Positions 1-8,821 of a stretch of 64,000 nt of DNA are shown here, in pieces. The notes below the pieces were generated by a model. The model searched no databases and was not told the origin of the DNA. It was given only the letters and a program-made list of their open reading frames with translations. Origin of the DNA: Geobacteraceae bacterium (GTDB lineage Bacteria; Desulfobacterota; Desulfuromonadia; Geobacterales; Pseudopelobacteraceae). Location of the stretch: assembly GCA_013336525.1 (NCBI GenBank), contig JAAXTM010000001.1, forward strand, positions 558,001 to 622,000, given 5' to 3'. Numbering within the stretch: position 1 is the first letter of the stretch; every line of letters starts with the position of its first letter. Made by a program: the position numbers and the translations under genes.

Positions 1-1245
1 CAGCGGTTTGCCGGCAAAACGGTCATCAAAAACCAGCGAACCGTTAACAGTCGGGATGCCGCTCTTGTTGCCGCCATGCTCGACCCCTTCAACAACACCT
101 TCGTAGATCCGGCGCGGATGCAAAAGGCGTGACGGCAACGGCTTGGCGTAAAACGGGTCGGCAAAACAGAAGACATCGGTGTTGAAGATCAGTTTTGATC
201 CTATGCCGGTGCCGAACGGGTCGCGGTTGACGCCGACAATGCCGGTCAGTGCTCCGCCGTATGGATCCAGCGCCGATGGGGAGTTATGGGTCTCCACTTT
301 GAATACAAGTGAGTGCTTGTCGTTGAATTTAATGACGCCGGCGTTGTCCTTGAATACGGACAGGCAGAAATCCTTCTCTCCCATCCGCTCTCGAACATCT
401 TTTGTAGTACGCTGAATGAACGACTTGAACAGGGATTTAATTTCCTGTTTGTTGCCCTTTTCATCTTCATACTGCACGGTTCCGGCAAATATTTTATGTT
501 TGCAATGCTCCGACCAGGTCTGAGCAAGGCACTCCAGTTCCACATCGGTCGGCTTCGCGCCGAGTCCGAACTCCTTACGCCCTGCCAGCACTTTCGGATC
601 ACGGTACTGCGACTGAATGATCTTCATCTCATCGAGGGTCAGAGCCAGGACGCCATCCTTGCTGATCCTCATCAGTTCATCATCAGAAACTTCCAGATCT
701 ATCTCGCGAACCTCAGCCTTTGTTTCACCGCTAACCTTCGGCACATAGGCGGGAAAGCCGCCTTTTTCCGCGAAGTCGGAGGCGGAAAGAACAGTGTAGC
801 GCTGAATGAGTGTATTACAGAGAAGTCCGGTAGCAATTTTTTCAACGTCAGCTAAGGAGAGGCGCCCTTTAAAAAGGTATTGCACCGAGTAATAAACTCC
901 GGAGCCGTCAGTGCAAGAGCGGCCGGTGAGATATGCAACAGCCTCTCTGGCGGTACGGCCGACATTGTCCGTAACACCCGGGCGGAAACCGACTTCCACG
1001 GCGAAATCAAAACCGGCGGCAAGTGGTCGGTCAATGCTCCAGACCTGAATGACCGGATCACTGAAAGGACCGGCAGCGGCCTGTTCCAGTTCGTTCATGG
1101 CAAGGTCTGTATCCAGCGTGTACACGTCAAGCGTACGCACCTCTTCAACCTCAAGATGGAGGAAGTGCTCAATTTCTCGCTTGATCCGTTCGCCTCTGGC
1201 ATCCCGGCTTCCCGGTTTCAGTGCTACTTCGATTCTATTAGCCAT
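1..1245 (-). CDS. purL: Phosphoribosylformylglycinamidine synthase, 5' part (cut by window edge)
   Basis: Catalyses the ATP- and ammonia-dependent conversion of FGAR to FGAM in purine synthesis. Only the first 415 codons are present; the frame is open to base 1. I translated it directly: the start is the ATG at 1245, one base after the stop of the upstream channel gene. Residues about 1-75 and 80-165 each look like a PurS unit (LKPGSRDARGERI and FRPGVTDNVGRTA followed by alternating strand/helix patterns). The PurL core follows, with TWSEHCKHK near residue 264 and the ATP/substrate loop VETHNSP near 327. The double PurS-like N-terminus recalls large PurL, so this is not the small PurL that needs a separate PurS. 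Whether a glutaminase domain is fused at the C-terminus cannot be seen here. Same strand as purB, with a channel gene between. Confidence 0.93.
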   Translation of the reverse strand, partial: MANRIEVALKPGSRDARGERIKREIEHFLHLEVEEVRTLDVYTLDTDLAMNELEQAAAGPFSDPVIQVWSIDRPLAAGFDFAVEVGFRPGVTDNVGRTAREAVAYLTGRSCTDGSGVYYSVQYLFKGRLSLADVEKIATGLLCNTLIQRYTVLSASDFAEKGGFPAYVPKVSGETKAEVREIDLEVSDDELMRISKDGVLALTLDEMKIIQSQYRDPKVLAGRKEFGLGAKPTDVELECLAQTWSEHCKHKIFAGTVQYEDEKGNKQEIKSLFKSFIQRTTKDVRERMGEKDFCLSVFKDNAGVIKFNDKHSLVFKVETHNSPSALDPYGGALTGIVGVNRDPFGTGIGSKLIFNTDVFCFADPFYAKPLPSRLLHPRRIYEGVVEGVEHGGNKSGIPTVNGSLVFDDRFAGKPL

Positions 1246-1246
1246 A

Positions 1247-2353
1247 TCAGTCTGATCCTTTTTGCATTTTAACCGTCCTCGTCGGGAACGGGATTTCAAC
1301 AGAGTTATCGCTGAACTTCTTAAGAATAAGCGAATTTATTTTGTCGGTAACGGCAAACAGCGTGCTGTACTCTTCGACCCAGAAAAAAAGCGCCATATTG
1401 AGAGCAGAATCACCAAAGCTTACAAAATAAGCTTCGGGAGGAGGATCTGCCAAAACATCGTCAACTTCAGCGGCGGTTTCCACCAGCAGCTGTTTTACCT
1501 GGTCAACATCACTGCCGTATGCCACGCCGATATTGATGCGTCCCTTGGTCCGGCTGTTGGGGAAAGCCTGGTTGGTCAGCATGGAATTACACAGGTCTGA
1601 GTTGGGGATAATCAGCAGCTGGTTATCCAATGTCTTTATCTTGGTACTCCGCAGACCGATATCCGCCACGTCGCCGATCTGGCCGCCTACCAACTGGATA
1701 CGGTCTCCGATGCGAAACGGCCGATCAAGCATGATGGTAAAGCCGGAAATCATATGAGCCAGCGTGTCTTTCGCAGCCATACCAATGGCCAGAGACCCTA
1801 TACCCAGAGCGGTAACAAGCGAAAAAATATCGTAGTTGAAATGTTTGAGTACGACAATCAGCGCCGCACCCATAAGAAACAGGGACACAATCTTTTCTGC
1901 TACCGGCATCATCTGACGCGACATGACCACTGCAGCGGTATCCTGTTGACCGGAGACATACCATCTCATCAGTTCGCCAAGAACATGGTAGATCAGGTTA
2001 CAGATGATCACCACCAGTATGACATAAATCAAGCCGGAGACAATCAAGACCAGCTTTTCGTGCAGCGGCAGAGAACGGATAGCCTGATAGAATCCCATAA
2101 CCACGAACAGTCGTGACACATAAGGGATCACCCGCTGCAGAACACGATCATCCAGATCAGTTGTAGTGAAGGAAGTCAAACGCTTCCCCCACTTGTTCAG
2201 TGCCATTATGACCAGATGCGACATAACCCAGAACAGGGCAAGAATCAGCAGTGCTTCCAGGATCTCTTTGGCCCAGAACAGCAGGGAACTGTCCCCCTCC
2301 TGGGACTGGATCAGTCCCAGCATGAAATCAAGAAATCTATTCACCGAACACAC
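1247..2353 (-). CDS. MscS-family mechanosensitive ion channel
   Basis: Inner-membrane channel of the small-conductance mechanosensitive family, expected to release solutes on hypo-osmotic shock. 368 residues. Hydrophobic segments lie at roughly 25-50, 85-100, 105-125 and 150-170. Next comes the pore-lining helix rich in Gly and Ala (TALGIGSLAIGMAAKDTLAHMISG, written here only as its core GIGSLAIGMAAKDT) and the beta domain motif DRPFRIGDRIQL. A soluble C-terminal vestibule domain follows. The ATG start at 2353 overlaps the end of purB by 17 bases and the stop is one base from purL, so the three genes are probably one transcript. An internal ATG at 2323 would avoid the overlap. The link to purine synthesis is positional only. 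Confidence 0.92.
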   Translation of the reverse strand: MCSVNRFLDFMLGLIQSQEGDSSLLFWAKEILEALLILALFWVMSHLVIMALNKWGKRLTSFTTTDLDDRVLQRVIPYVSRLFVVMGFYQAIRSLPLHEKLVLIVSGLIYVILVVIICNLIYHVLGELMRWYVSGQQDTAAVVMSRQMMPVAEKIVSLFLMGAALIVVLKHFNYDIFSLVTALGIGSLAIGMAAKDTLAHMISGFTIMLDRPFRIGDRIQLVGGQIGDVADIGLRSTKIKTLDNQLLIIPNSDLCNSMLTNQAFPNSRTKGRINIGVAYGSDVDQVKQLLVETAAEVDDVLADPPPEAYFVSFGDSALNMALFFWVEEYSTLFAVTDKINSLILKKFSDNSVEIPFPTRTVKMQKGSD

Positions 2354-3632
2354 GCTTGAAGATAGTGTTCACATGCTTCAGGTGGTAGGCAAGGTCGAAT
2401 GATTCACGGATTTTTGCTTCGCCGAGCGCTCCGACGACATCCTGATCAGCGAGCAGTTCCGTCTGAAAGTCAGCGCCCTTCTCCCATACTTTCATGGCAT
2501 TACGCTGCACCATGCTGTATGAATCTTCGCGCGACACTCCGGCCTGAGTAAGATCAAGCAGAATTTTCTGTGAAAAGACGAGCCCTTTCATCTGGTTAAG
2601 GTTTCTCAGCATATTATCGGGGTAAACAACAAGATTTTTGATCAGGCCGTTGAGGCGTCGCAGGGAAAAGTCGAGTGCCACGGTGGCATCCGGTCCGATG
2701 TAGCGCTCAACGGAGGAGTGGGAAATATCCCGTTCATGCCACAATGCGACATTTTCAAGCGCTGGAATGCAGAGAGAGCGGATATAACGGGCCTGGCCGG
2801 TCAGGTTTTCGGACAGGATCGGATTACGCTTGTGCGGCATGGCCGACGACCCTTTCTGTCCCTTGCTGAAAAATTCTTCCGCCTCAAGAACTTCGGTACG
2901 CTGCAGATGGCGCACCTCTACTGAGATACGCTCCATGGAGGAGGCGATAATGGCAAACGTACAGAAAAGCTCGGCATGGCGGTCGCGTGGAATGACCTGT
3001 GTCGAAACCGGCTCCGGCTTGAGCCCCATTTTTGCACAGACATACTCTTCAACAAACGGGTCGATGTTGGCAAAAGTGCCGACCGCCCCGGAAATTGCGC
3101 CGGTGGCGATATTTTCGCGTGCTGCCAGCAGACGGACCCGGTTACGCTGCATCTCGGCATAAAAAGAGGCCATCTTGAGTCCGAAGGTCACCGGCTCGGC
3201 ATGAATGCCATGCGAACGACCGATACAGACCGTGTCCTTATGCTCTAATGCCCGTAATTTCAGCGACTCCAGCAGCATATCCAGATCAGCCAGCAGTTCG
3301 TCGGCCGCCTGAACAAGCTGGACAGACAAGCAGGTATCAAGGACATCGGAAGAGGTCATCCCCTGATGGATAAAACGGGCTTCCGGGCCGACATATTCGG
3401 CAACTGACGTCAGAAAAGCGATCACATCATGTTTTACTTCAAGCTCAATGGCGTCGATGCGTGCAATATCGAAATTACCTTTGGCACGAATAACCGGCAC
3501 AACCTCCTTGGGGATTACCCCAAGTTCAGCCTGAGCTTCGCAGGCCAGTGTTTCGATTTCGAGCCAGATGCGAAAGCGGTTTTCAGCGGTCCAGATATGG
3601 GTCATTTCGGGGCGGGAATAGCGTTCAATCAT
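2337..3632 (-). CDS. purB: Adenylosuccinate lyase
   Basis: Cleaves SAICAR to AICAR plus fumarate and adenylosuccinate to AMP plus fumarate, so it acts twice in purine synthesis. It belongs to the fumarase/aspartase superfamily and normally forms a cytosolic tetramer. 431 residues, the usual length. Visible signatures: N-terminal YSRPEM, the histidine motif TSSDVLDT near residue 95, and the superfamily signature SSAMPHKRNP near 262. A GAGGAG ribosome site precedes the ATG at 3632. It is the first gene of the purB-mscS-purL run. Confidence 0.97.
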   Translation of the reverse strand: MIERYSRPEMTHIWTAENRFRIWLEIETLACEAQAELGVIPKEVVPVIRAKGNFDIARIDAIELEVKHDVIAFLTSVAEYVGPEARFIHQGMTSSDVLDTCLSVQLVQAADELLADLDMLLESLKLRALEHKDTVCIGRSHGIHAEPVTFGLKMASFYAEMQRNRVRLLAARENIATGAISGAVGTFANIDPFVEEYVCAKMGLKPEPVSTQVIPRDRHAELFCTFAIIASSMERISVEVRHLQRTEVLEAEEFFSKGQKGSSAMPHKRNPILSENLTGQARYIRSLCIPALENVALWHERDISHSSVERYIGPDATVALDFSLRRLNGLIKNLVVYPDNMLRNLNQMKGLVFSQKILLDLTQAGVSREDSYSMVQRNAMKVWEKGADFQTELLADQDVVGALGEAKIRESFDLAYHLKHVNTIFKRVFGE

Positions 3633-3663
3633 GTAAGAACTCCTCGTTTTATTTGTACGTAGA

Positions 3664-4434
3664 CTATATTACCATAACCGCGCTGGCGCGGTACTGATCA
3701 CCGATGACAATGCGCGGAGCACAGATATTCTGGTCATTCAAAAAGGCCCGGGTCGTGCGTACCACATGTTCCGGATGGTTATTCACCTCGGAAAGATGTG
3801 CCATTACCAACGCCTCCAATCCCTCGTGGGCAAGTTCATGCAGAAGTTCAAGCGACTCCTCGTTGGAGATATGGCCATGACGGGATTTGATACGCTGCTT
3901 CAGTTCCCACGGATAGGGGCCGTTCATCAGCATATCGACATCGTGATTTGACTCCAGATTGAGAAAGCGGCAGCCGCGCAGCTTTTCAGTAATCAGACGT
4001 GTTACGATACCGAAGTCTGTAACGGAAGCAGCGCGACCTTCGCGGGATTCGATGACAAAACCGACCGGATCACAACTGTCATGAGTGATCGGAACCGGAT
4101 CGATCCTGATATCCCTGAAGGTAAGGGCCAAACCGGATTCGAACTCGCAGACCTGTGTCTTCTTGAAATATTTATCGGCTTTGGCGTGAACCATATGGCT
4201 GGCAAAAACCGGCACATTGAATTTGCGCGCAAAAGAACCCGCACTCCGGATATGATCGATATGCTCATGGGTCACCAGCACCGCGTGAACGCCTGAAGCA
4301 TCGATACCGACCTCATCCATGCGCAGCAATGTTTCTCGCAGCGACAGGCCGACATCTATCAGGACACGGGTATCCCCGCTCTCCAGGTAGAGACAGTTGC
4401 CCTTGCTGCCGCTCGCCAGCGAACAGATTTTCAC
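3664..4434 (-). CDS. MBL-fold metallohydrolase, YycJ/WalJ type
   Basis: Metallo-beta-lactamase-fold hydrolase of the YycJ/WalJ group, which in Firmicutes is linked to cell-wall signalling and DNA end processing; its substrate here is unknown. 256 residues. Opens with CSLASGSKGNC, typical of this group, followed by the metal motif THEHIDH near residue 54, an aspartate/histidine region ITHDSCDP near 116, and later histidines (HLSEVNNH near 213). The start is GTG at 4434 with TGGAG eight bases upstream. It follows no obvious partner, and about 180 bases without a gene separate it from the DUF503 gene on the same strand. Confidence 0.88.
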   Translation of the reverse strand: MKICSLASGSKGNCLYLESGDTRVLIDVGLSLRETLLRMDEVGIDASGVHAVLVTHEHIDHIRSAGSFARKFNVPVFASHMVHAKADKYFKKTQVCEFESGLALTFRDIRIDPVPITHDSCDPVGFVIESREGRAASVTDFGIVTRLITEKLRGCRFLNLESNHDVDMLMNGPYPWELKQRIKSRHGHISNEESLELLHELAHEGLEALVMAHLSEVNNHPEHVVRTTRAFLNDQNICAPRIVIGDQYRASAVMVI

Positions 4435-4612
4435 TAAGACTCCAGGAATTTCAGGTTAATGGTGCAGGCAGAGAATGCCGACTAAAGCAGAGGAACTTCA
4501 ACAGGTTATATTCAAGTATCGAATGGTGCGGACGAAACTCAAACAATCAGTACTTATACACTGAAGCAGGCATCAGTTTCAAGGTTTATCGTTAAAATCG
4601 GGGAGCCGCTAT

Positions 4613-4900
4613 TCATATTTCAGAGATATCCGCCCCGGTTATTTCAACATCAGGCCATCCCTCGTAAATCCACTCTTCCACCCGTTCCAGCGCCTGTCTG
4701 GGGATCAGCTTGTCCGGACTGACGGTAACAAATGCAAGCACCGCCACGGCGGCATTATCCTGTCGGTCAACCTCCGCGCACGCTACGTTGAAACGGTTTC
4801 TCGCCCGTCCGAGGATGCTCTTGACGATGCCGCGTTTTTCTTTCAACGAATGCGACGGGAGAGAAAGATGTATTTCGAGACAAAAAATAAACATGGGCAT
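4613..4900 (-). CDS. DUF503 family protein (YlxP-like)
   Basis: Small cytosolic protein of 95 residues of unknown biochemical role. The N-terminus shows the DUF503 pattern: a beta strand followed by LPSHSLKEKRGIVKSIL, then FNVACAEVDRQDNA and a final helix ending WPDVEIT. In many bacteria this gene sits with infB, rbfA and truB and is suspected to act in ribosome assembly; here it stands apart, between an MBL hydrolase and a helicase, so context adds nothing. The ATG at 4900 has only a weak ribosome site; the ATG two codons later is an equal choice. Confidence 0.85.
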   Translation of the reverse strand: MPMFIFCLEIHLSLPSHSLKEKRGIVKSILGRARNRFNVACAEVDRQDNAAVAVLAFVTVSPDKLIPRQALERVEEWIYEGWPDVEITGADISEI

Positions 4901-4989
4901 ATCCGGGATATCCGTTTTTCTTTGTTATACATCCCCAGGAATTATCCTCAAGAAAAAAATACAGCTGTGTCCTGCCAATTTTCCACTCC

Positions 4990-6900
4990 TTACGCCAGCC
5001 CTGCGGCAAGCTCCCGCCAATGCACGATGTCCAGCCGCCTGCAGGCACGGGTAACGCAGACGTAAAGCAGATTCCGGTCCAGCGCCGACTTCCGGAAATC
5101 CTTCGTATTCGGGTCGTACAGGATCACGTTGGCGAATTCCACCCCCTTGACCTGATGGGCAATCGTAACGAGAGCTCCCGGTTCGAAGGTCAACTCACCC
5201 TGAGGATGGAGCCCTTTTATACCGGTTAGCGCATGGTGAAGCATCTTTTCGTCCGATTTTTTCTTGCAGATGACGGCGGTCAGACTGTCCGGGTCTTCAT
5301 CCACCAGCTTCTCGACAAGCCGGCGCAAAAGGACCAGTGCGCTCTCCTCATCCGCTCCCCTGTGGTACTCAAGGACGCCGGAATGCCTGCCTACCTGCTC
5401 GTTCTCCCGGTTGCTGATCCGTGAAGCCAGCGCCATAATCTCTTTGGGGCAGCGGTAGGAAACGGACAGGGTCTCGTTGCTCACCCCGACCTCCTTCAGA
5501 TTGCCGCGAAAAATATCAAAGTCGGCCGCATCGACCCACGACAGGATCTTCTGCTTGCTGTCGGCGCTGAGCGTGATGCTGTTCCGCCTGTCAGTTGCCG
5601 CGAGAATAGCCTCAAGCTCCAGAAGCGACAAATCCTGCCCTTCATCGACAATGATGTGGGCGTACCAGCCGAGAGCATCGCGGATCGGACCCTCCTTTTC
5701 GCGCAGCTGGCAAAGCCGCAGCAGAACGCTCAGGTCGGCAAACGACACTGTCTGGCTTCTGACCGCATAACGCCGGCGCAAATCCGCCAGAAACGCTTCT
5801 TTCCCCTTTTCATCGACAAACAGGACATCCAGAACGTAAGGCTGGCCGTAAAACCGCCACAGATCCTGAAGCGGCCCTGACTCCTGTACTTCCGCGACAT
5901 AGCGGACCAGCAGGCCGGACAACTGCGACGATTTTTTCTGCGCCGTCAAGGCATCGCCCACCACCGGTTTGATAACCTTGCCGGTCAGGGCGGTGATTGC
6001 GCTCAACGCCCAGGCGCTGAAGGTATCCACCCGGGTACTGCCGAGCAGGTCGGAGGAGGTCTGTCTGACGTAGTTGCGCAGCACCTTGTTGAACATGAGC
6101 ACAAGGCAGCGCTCAGGCGCGAAACGGTCCGGCTCGTTGAACTGCAGACAGGAGAGCCGGTGGAGGCTCACCACCGTCTTGCCGCTGCCGGCGCCACCGG
6201 TGATCAGGGTACAGCCGTCGGTAGCCTCCGCGGTAATCATATGGAACTGGTCAGGAGAGATCAAGGAAACGATATCCACCATACGATGGTCCTGATTCGC
6301 CACCTTGGTATCGGTCGTCGTATGAAACTGCTTGGCGTTCTTTACCCACGTGTCACCGGCCAGTTCGAACAAATCACCGCCGCACTCCATGCGCCGCAGC
6401 GTGCGTTTAGCGATCTCAACCGTATCGCGCCTGGTTATCACCCCTTCGCGATCCCTCCCCTGAATGGTTTCAAAATATTCATCGCCAGGATCAAAATCAT
6501 AGAAGAAGCGGGAGATCGGGGCTTTGCGCCAATCCACGACCAGGGCCCGGTTGTCATGGGAAACGAGCCCTTGCTTGCCGATGAGATATTCTTTTTCTCC
6601 GATTTTTTTGTCGCTGTCGTTGATCCCGACTATGCCGAAGTACGGACTGTCGGTCATTTCAAACGCGGTGAGATACCGGGCGGGATCAAATTTGTCGTGC
6701 TCTATCAGCTTCTCCGTCAACGAGTTCTTTTCATGCCAGCTGACCGATTCAAGGCGTTCCTTCTCCAGCTCGGTTGTATAAGCGTGGTGATGGGCGATCT
6801 TCGCCCTGGTCTGCCGGGCCGTCTCTTCGATTGAGGTGAGCACGTCGTTGAGGCGCTGCTGTTCCTGTAGCACTACATCAAATGGGGATATTTCAGTCAT
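4990..6900 (-). CDS. HelD/UvrD-like superfamily 1 helicase
   Basis: Superfamily 1 ATPase/helicase resembling helicase IV/HelD, enzymes that act on DNA or release stalled RNA polymerase. 636 residues from the chosen start (MTEISPFD). An N-terminal coiled coil (about 10-60) precedes Walker A GGAGSGKTVVSLHR near residue 210. Walker B is VDEGQDLSLLE near 416. Then come motif IV-like SVSYRCPKEI and late motifs HQVKGVEFANVILYD and LLYVCVTRA. The frame is open for 36 codons upstream, but that stretch is not domain-like and the ATG at 6900 fits the family. HelD or a general UvrD-type helicase cannot be decided without alignment. Confidence 0.88.
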   Translation of the reverse strand: MTEISPFDVVLQEQQRLNDVLTSIEETARQTRAKIAHHHAYTTELEKERLESVSWHEKNSLTEKLIEHDKFDPARYLTAFEMTDSPYFGIVGINDSDKKIGEKEYLIGKQGLVSHDNRALVVDWRKAPISRFFYDFDPGDEYFETIQGRDREGVITRRDTVEIAKRTLRRMECGGDLFELAGDTWVKNAKQFHTTTDTKVANQDHRMVDIVSLISPDQFHMITAEATDGCTLITGGAGSGKTVVSLHRLSCLQFNEPDRFAPERCLVLMFNKVLRNYVRQTSSDLLGSTRVDTFSAWALSAITALTGKVIKPVVGDALTAQKKSSQLSGLLVRYVAEVQESGPLQDLWRFYGQPYVLDVLFVDEKGKEAFLADLRRRYAVRSQTVSFADLSVLLRLCQLREKEGPIRDALGWYAHIIVDEGQDLSLLELEAILAATDRRNSITLSADSKQKILSWVDAADFDIFRGNLKEVGVSNETLSVSYRCPKEIMALASRISNRENEQVGRHSGVLEYHRGADEESALVLLRRLVEKLVDEDPDSLTAVICKKKSDEKMLHHALTGIKGLHPQGELTFEPGALVTIAHQVKGVEFANVILYDPNTKDFRKSALDRNLLYVCVTRACRRLDIVHWRELAAGLA

Positions 6901-7101
6901 ATGCAGTAGAAGCCGATCCTGTTGTGTATTGAAATAGCAGCTGCCCTGGCGGGCAAAGCGAAAGGCCCGGGATTTACAGGGTGTTACCCCGTTTTTCCAG
7001 AGCCTCAAAATGGAAAGCTTACTCTTTTCGCGTCATTATATACGCCATATCCGGTTGTTCTGTCAATGTGTCGGCAGTGGTTCTACCGGTTGGTAACATT
7101 G

Positions 7102-7287
7102 TTACTGATAAGAACCGCGTCCGCCCGGCTGCCATCGCATCGCCGGGCAGGCGCTGAAGCGTTTCTGGTGCTCGGCGCAGAAGACCTGACCGTTGAAACG
7201 CCCGGAATTAGCAAGACAAAAATCATACTCGTCCTCGCTGACCGTCTGCCCGCAGAGAGCGCATACCGGCTCTTTCCCGTCACTCAT
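7102..7287 (-). CDS. Small CxxC-rich protein (putative zinc-binding)
   Basis: Predicted 61-residue protein of unknown function. It has one CxxC (CALCG near residue 9) followed by single cysteines and histidine (FCLANSG, FCAEHQKRF), a pattern common in small zinc-binding proteins. It starts ten bases after the lipoprotein stop and on the same strand, so it is likely the third gene of the 7952-to-7102 run. The tail after residue 47 is low in structure. No relative is named; coding status rests on the cysteine pattern and operon position. Confidence 0.6.
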   Translation of the reverse strand: MSDGKEPVCALCGQTVSEDEYDFCLANSGRFNGQVFCAEHQKRFSACPAMRWQPGGRGSYQ

Positions 7288-7296
7288 GGAGATTTC

Positions 7297-7521
7297 TCAC
7301 TTGCCGCCCTTCAGCGCATTCAGACGTTCCTGGGCAATCTTCGCATTTGGCGTGCCCGGATATTTGGCGGCGACCTCTTCGTATAGTTTCAGCGCATGCT
7401 CCCGGTTGTTCTGCTTCTCTTCGAACTGTGCTGTTTCAAGCTGCTGCTTCCCCCCGTCGCCGGAACAGGCGGTCAGGGCGGTGCAGCAGAGTGCCAGCAG
7501 AATCAGGATGGTTTTTTTCAT
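7297..7521 (-). CDS. Small lipoprotein with one tetratricopeptide-like unit
   Basis: 74-residue exported lipoprotein. The signal peptide MKKTILILLALCCTA ends in a lipobox LTAC, so acylation at Cys19 and anchoring to a membrane are expected. The mature part is a helical hairpin (QFEEKQNNREHALKLYEEVAAKYPGTP) of the tetratricopeptide type, often a protein-contact surface. AAAGGAG precedes the ATG, and the ATG overlaps the TGA of the upstream DUF454 gene (ATGA), which points to coupled translation. Specific role unknown. Confidence 0.82.
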   Translation of the reverse strand: MKKTILILLALCCTALTACSGDGGKQQLETAQFEEKQNNREHALKLYEEVAAKYPGTPNAKIAQERLNALKGGK

Positions 7522-7952
7522 GGTAGCTCCTTTTTATTTAATTGATCTGAATTATCATCCATGGCTGTAGGCAACGAAAGCAGATAGAGGGTAACTCCGA
7601 CAGCAACCGCTATCAGCAATATCTTCAACCGGAAGTCCCGGGCGAACAAAATTGTAGTTGCTGGAAACGATACCCATACCATGCCTATGGCAATTGTTTT
7701 AGCCCTGAGAGGGATGCCTGAACCTCGCAGATAATCACGCAGCAGCGGCCCCAGGTGGTTGTGCTCCACCAGCCAGCGATGGAACCGTTCGGAACTCCTG
7801 GCGAAGCAGGCCACAGCCAAAAGCAAAAACGGTACGGTCGGCAGCAGCGGAAGAAAAATCCCAACGACACCTCCCGCAACGGCAAGCCAGCCGCAGGATA
7901 TCAAGATCCAGCGCAGGAACGGATTCTTTACATGTTTATTGGTTGATTCCAT
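7518..7952 (-). CDS. DUF454 (YbaN-like) inner-membrane protein
   Basis: 144-residue membrane protein of the DUF454/YbaN family, function not established. The family hallmark is visible: WILISCGWLAVAGGVVGIFLP followed within a few residues by LPTVPFLLLAVACFARSS and a soluble stretch with RWLVEH. A second pair of hydrophobic segments covers about 85-125. The C-terminus is charged. It is the first gene of a run with the small lipoprotein and the CxxC protein; its stop overlaps the next start. Confidence 0.85.
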   Translation of the reverse strand: MESTNKHVKNPFLRWILISCGWLAVAGGVVGIFLPLLPTVPFLLLAVACFARSSERFHRWLVEHNHLGPLLRDYLRGSGIPLRAKTIAIGMVWVSFPATTILFARDFRLKILLIAVAVGVTLYLLSLPTAMDDNSDQLNKKELP

Positions 7953-7982
7953 AAGCTCCGGAAAACTATCTTAAAAAAGCAT

Positions 7983-8116
7983 TTAACCGCCGATGGACGC
8001 CGATACACGCAGAATCAAAGACTTGAACGAAACACAGGTTTAACCAAAAAGATGATTCGTTTTTTTGAAGTAAGCCCTGTTTTTATCGGCGTGTATCCGA
8101 TTTTATCTGCGGTTAA
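7983..8116. repeat. Imperfect inverted repeat in an intergenic gap
   Basis: Two 28-base arms, 7983-8010 and 8089-8116, match in reverse complement at 22 of 28 positions (my count). Both begin with TTAACCGC and carry GATACACGC. They enclose 78 bases with no gene. Short TTAACCGC...GAT-type repeats are frequent between genes in many environmental bacteria and may form a cruciform or a long stem in RNA. The element fills most of the space between the DUF456 and DUF454 genes. Confidence 0.6.
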
Positions 8117-8138
8117 CTGAGGTTTATAGAACTATTGG

Positions 8139-8627
8139 TCAGAGCAGACGTTTCAGCAGAAAAAGACCGATCATGGCGATGCCGATGGCAAGCTTGCCCG
8201 CCACTCCCAAAGCCAGGCCCACCACCGTACCAAAGCCGGCCCGCCCTGCCTGATCCAGGCTCCGCTGCAGCGATAACTCTCCGATTACCGCACCCACGAA
8301 CGGTCCGAAGAGGATGCCGGGAATCCCGAGAGCAATCCCCACGATCCCACCCAGTACCGCGCCCACCATGGCCCGGCGTGAACCGCCGAATTTTCTGACT
8401 CCCAGGATGGAGGCGGCAAACTCCACGACATACGTCAGTCCAGCCATTCCTGCCATGATCAGCAGGGTCCAGACACCGATATACTGAAAGTCCTCCGCCC
8501 AGGCCCCAAAGAGCAGTCCCAGAAACAGAACCGGCGCCCCCGGTACAACCGGCAGCAGCAGCCCGGACAGGCCGGTTATGGTGCAGATTGCACTGAAGAT
8601 CCAGAGTATCAATGAGTGATCAGACAT
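8139..8627 (-). CDS. DUF456 family membrane protein
   Basis: 162-residue integral membrane protein of the DUF456 family, function unknown. About five hydrophobic segments are seen. Conserved features include LSGLLLPVVPGAPVLFLGLL near residue 20, the FAASILGVRKFGGS loop near 70 and a glycine-rich stretch GAVLGGIVGIALGIPGI near 88, followed by FVGAVIGEL. Such Gly-rich repeats are typical of this family. It stands alone, with gaps on both sides. The 194 bases toward the MATE gene show no gene. Confidence 0.85.
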   Translation of the reverse strand: MSDHSLILWIFSAICTITGLSGLLLPVVPGAPVLFLGLLFGAWAEDFQYIGVWTLLIMAGMAGLTYVVEFAASILGVRKFGGSRRAMVGAVLGGIVGIALGIPGILFGPFVGAVIGELSLQRSLDQAGRAGFGTVVGLALGVAGKLAIGIAMIGLFLLKRLL

Positions 8628-8821
8628 AATCTCACTTTATCCTGTTCGACTTTTGATGACAGCTTATACCTTCCAAGTATTCGTTAGTCGGACAGAGAAA
8701 TCAAGAGGTTTGAGTCAAAGCGTACCGGAATGAGAACTACGGAGAAATATATTTATCCTGAGCTGTTTAACTTTTGCGGGCGCATGTCGGCTGTTTTTCA
8801 TTGTTGCAGCAACCCTTTGGA

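Noticed and set aside
4435-4612. Possible small gene between the MBL hydrolase and DUF503 genes
   Set aside because: Short frames there have no ribosome site and no pattern.
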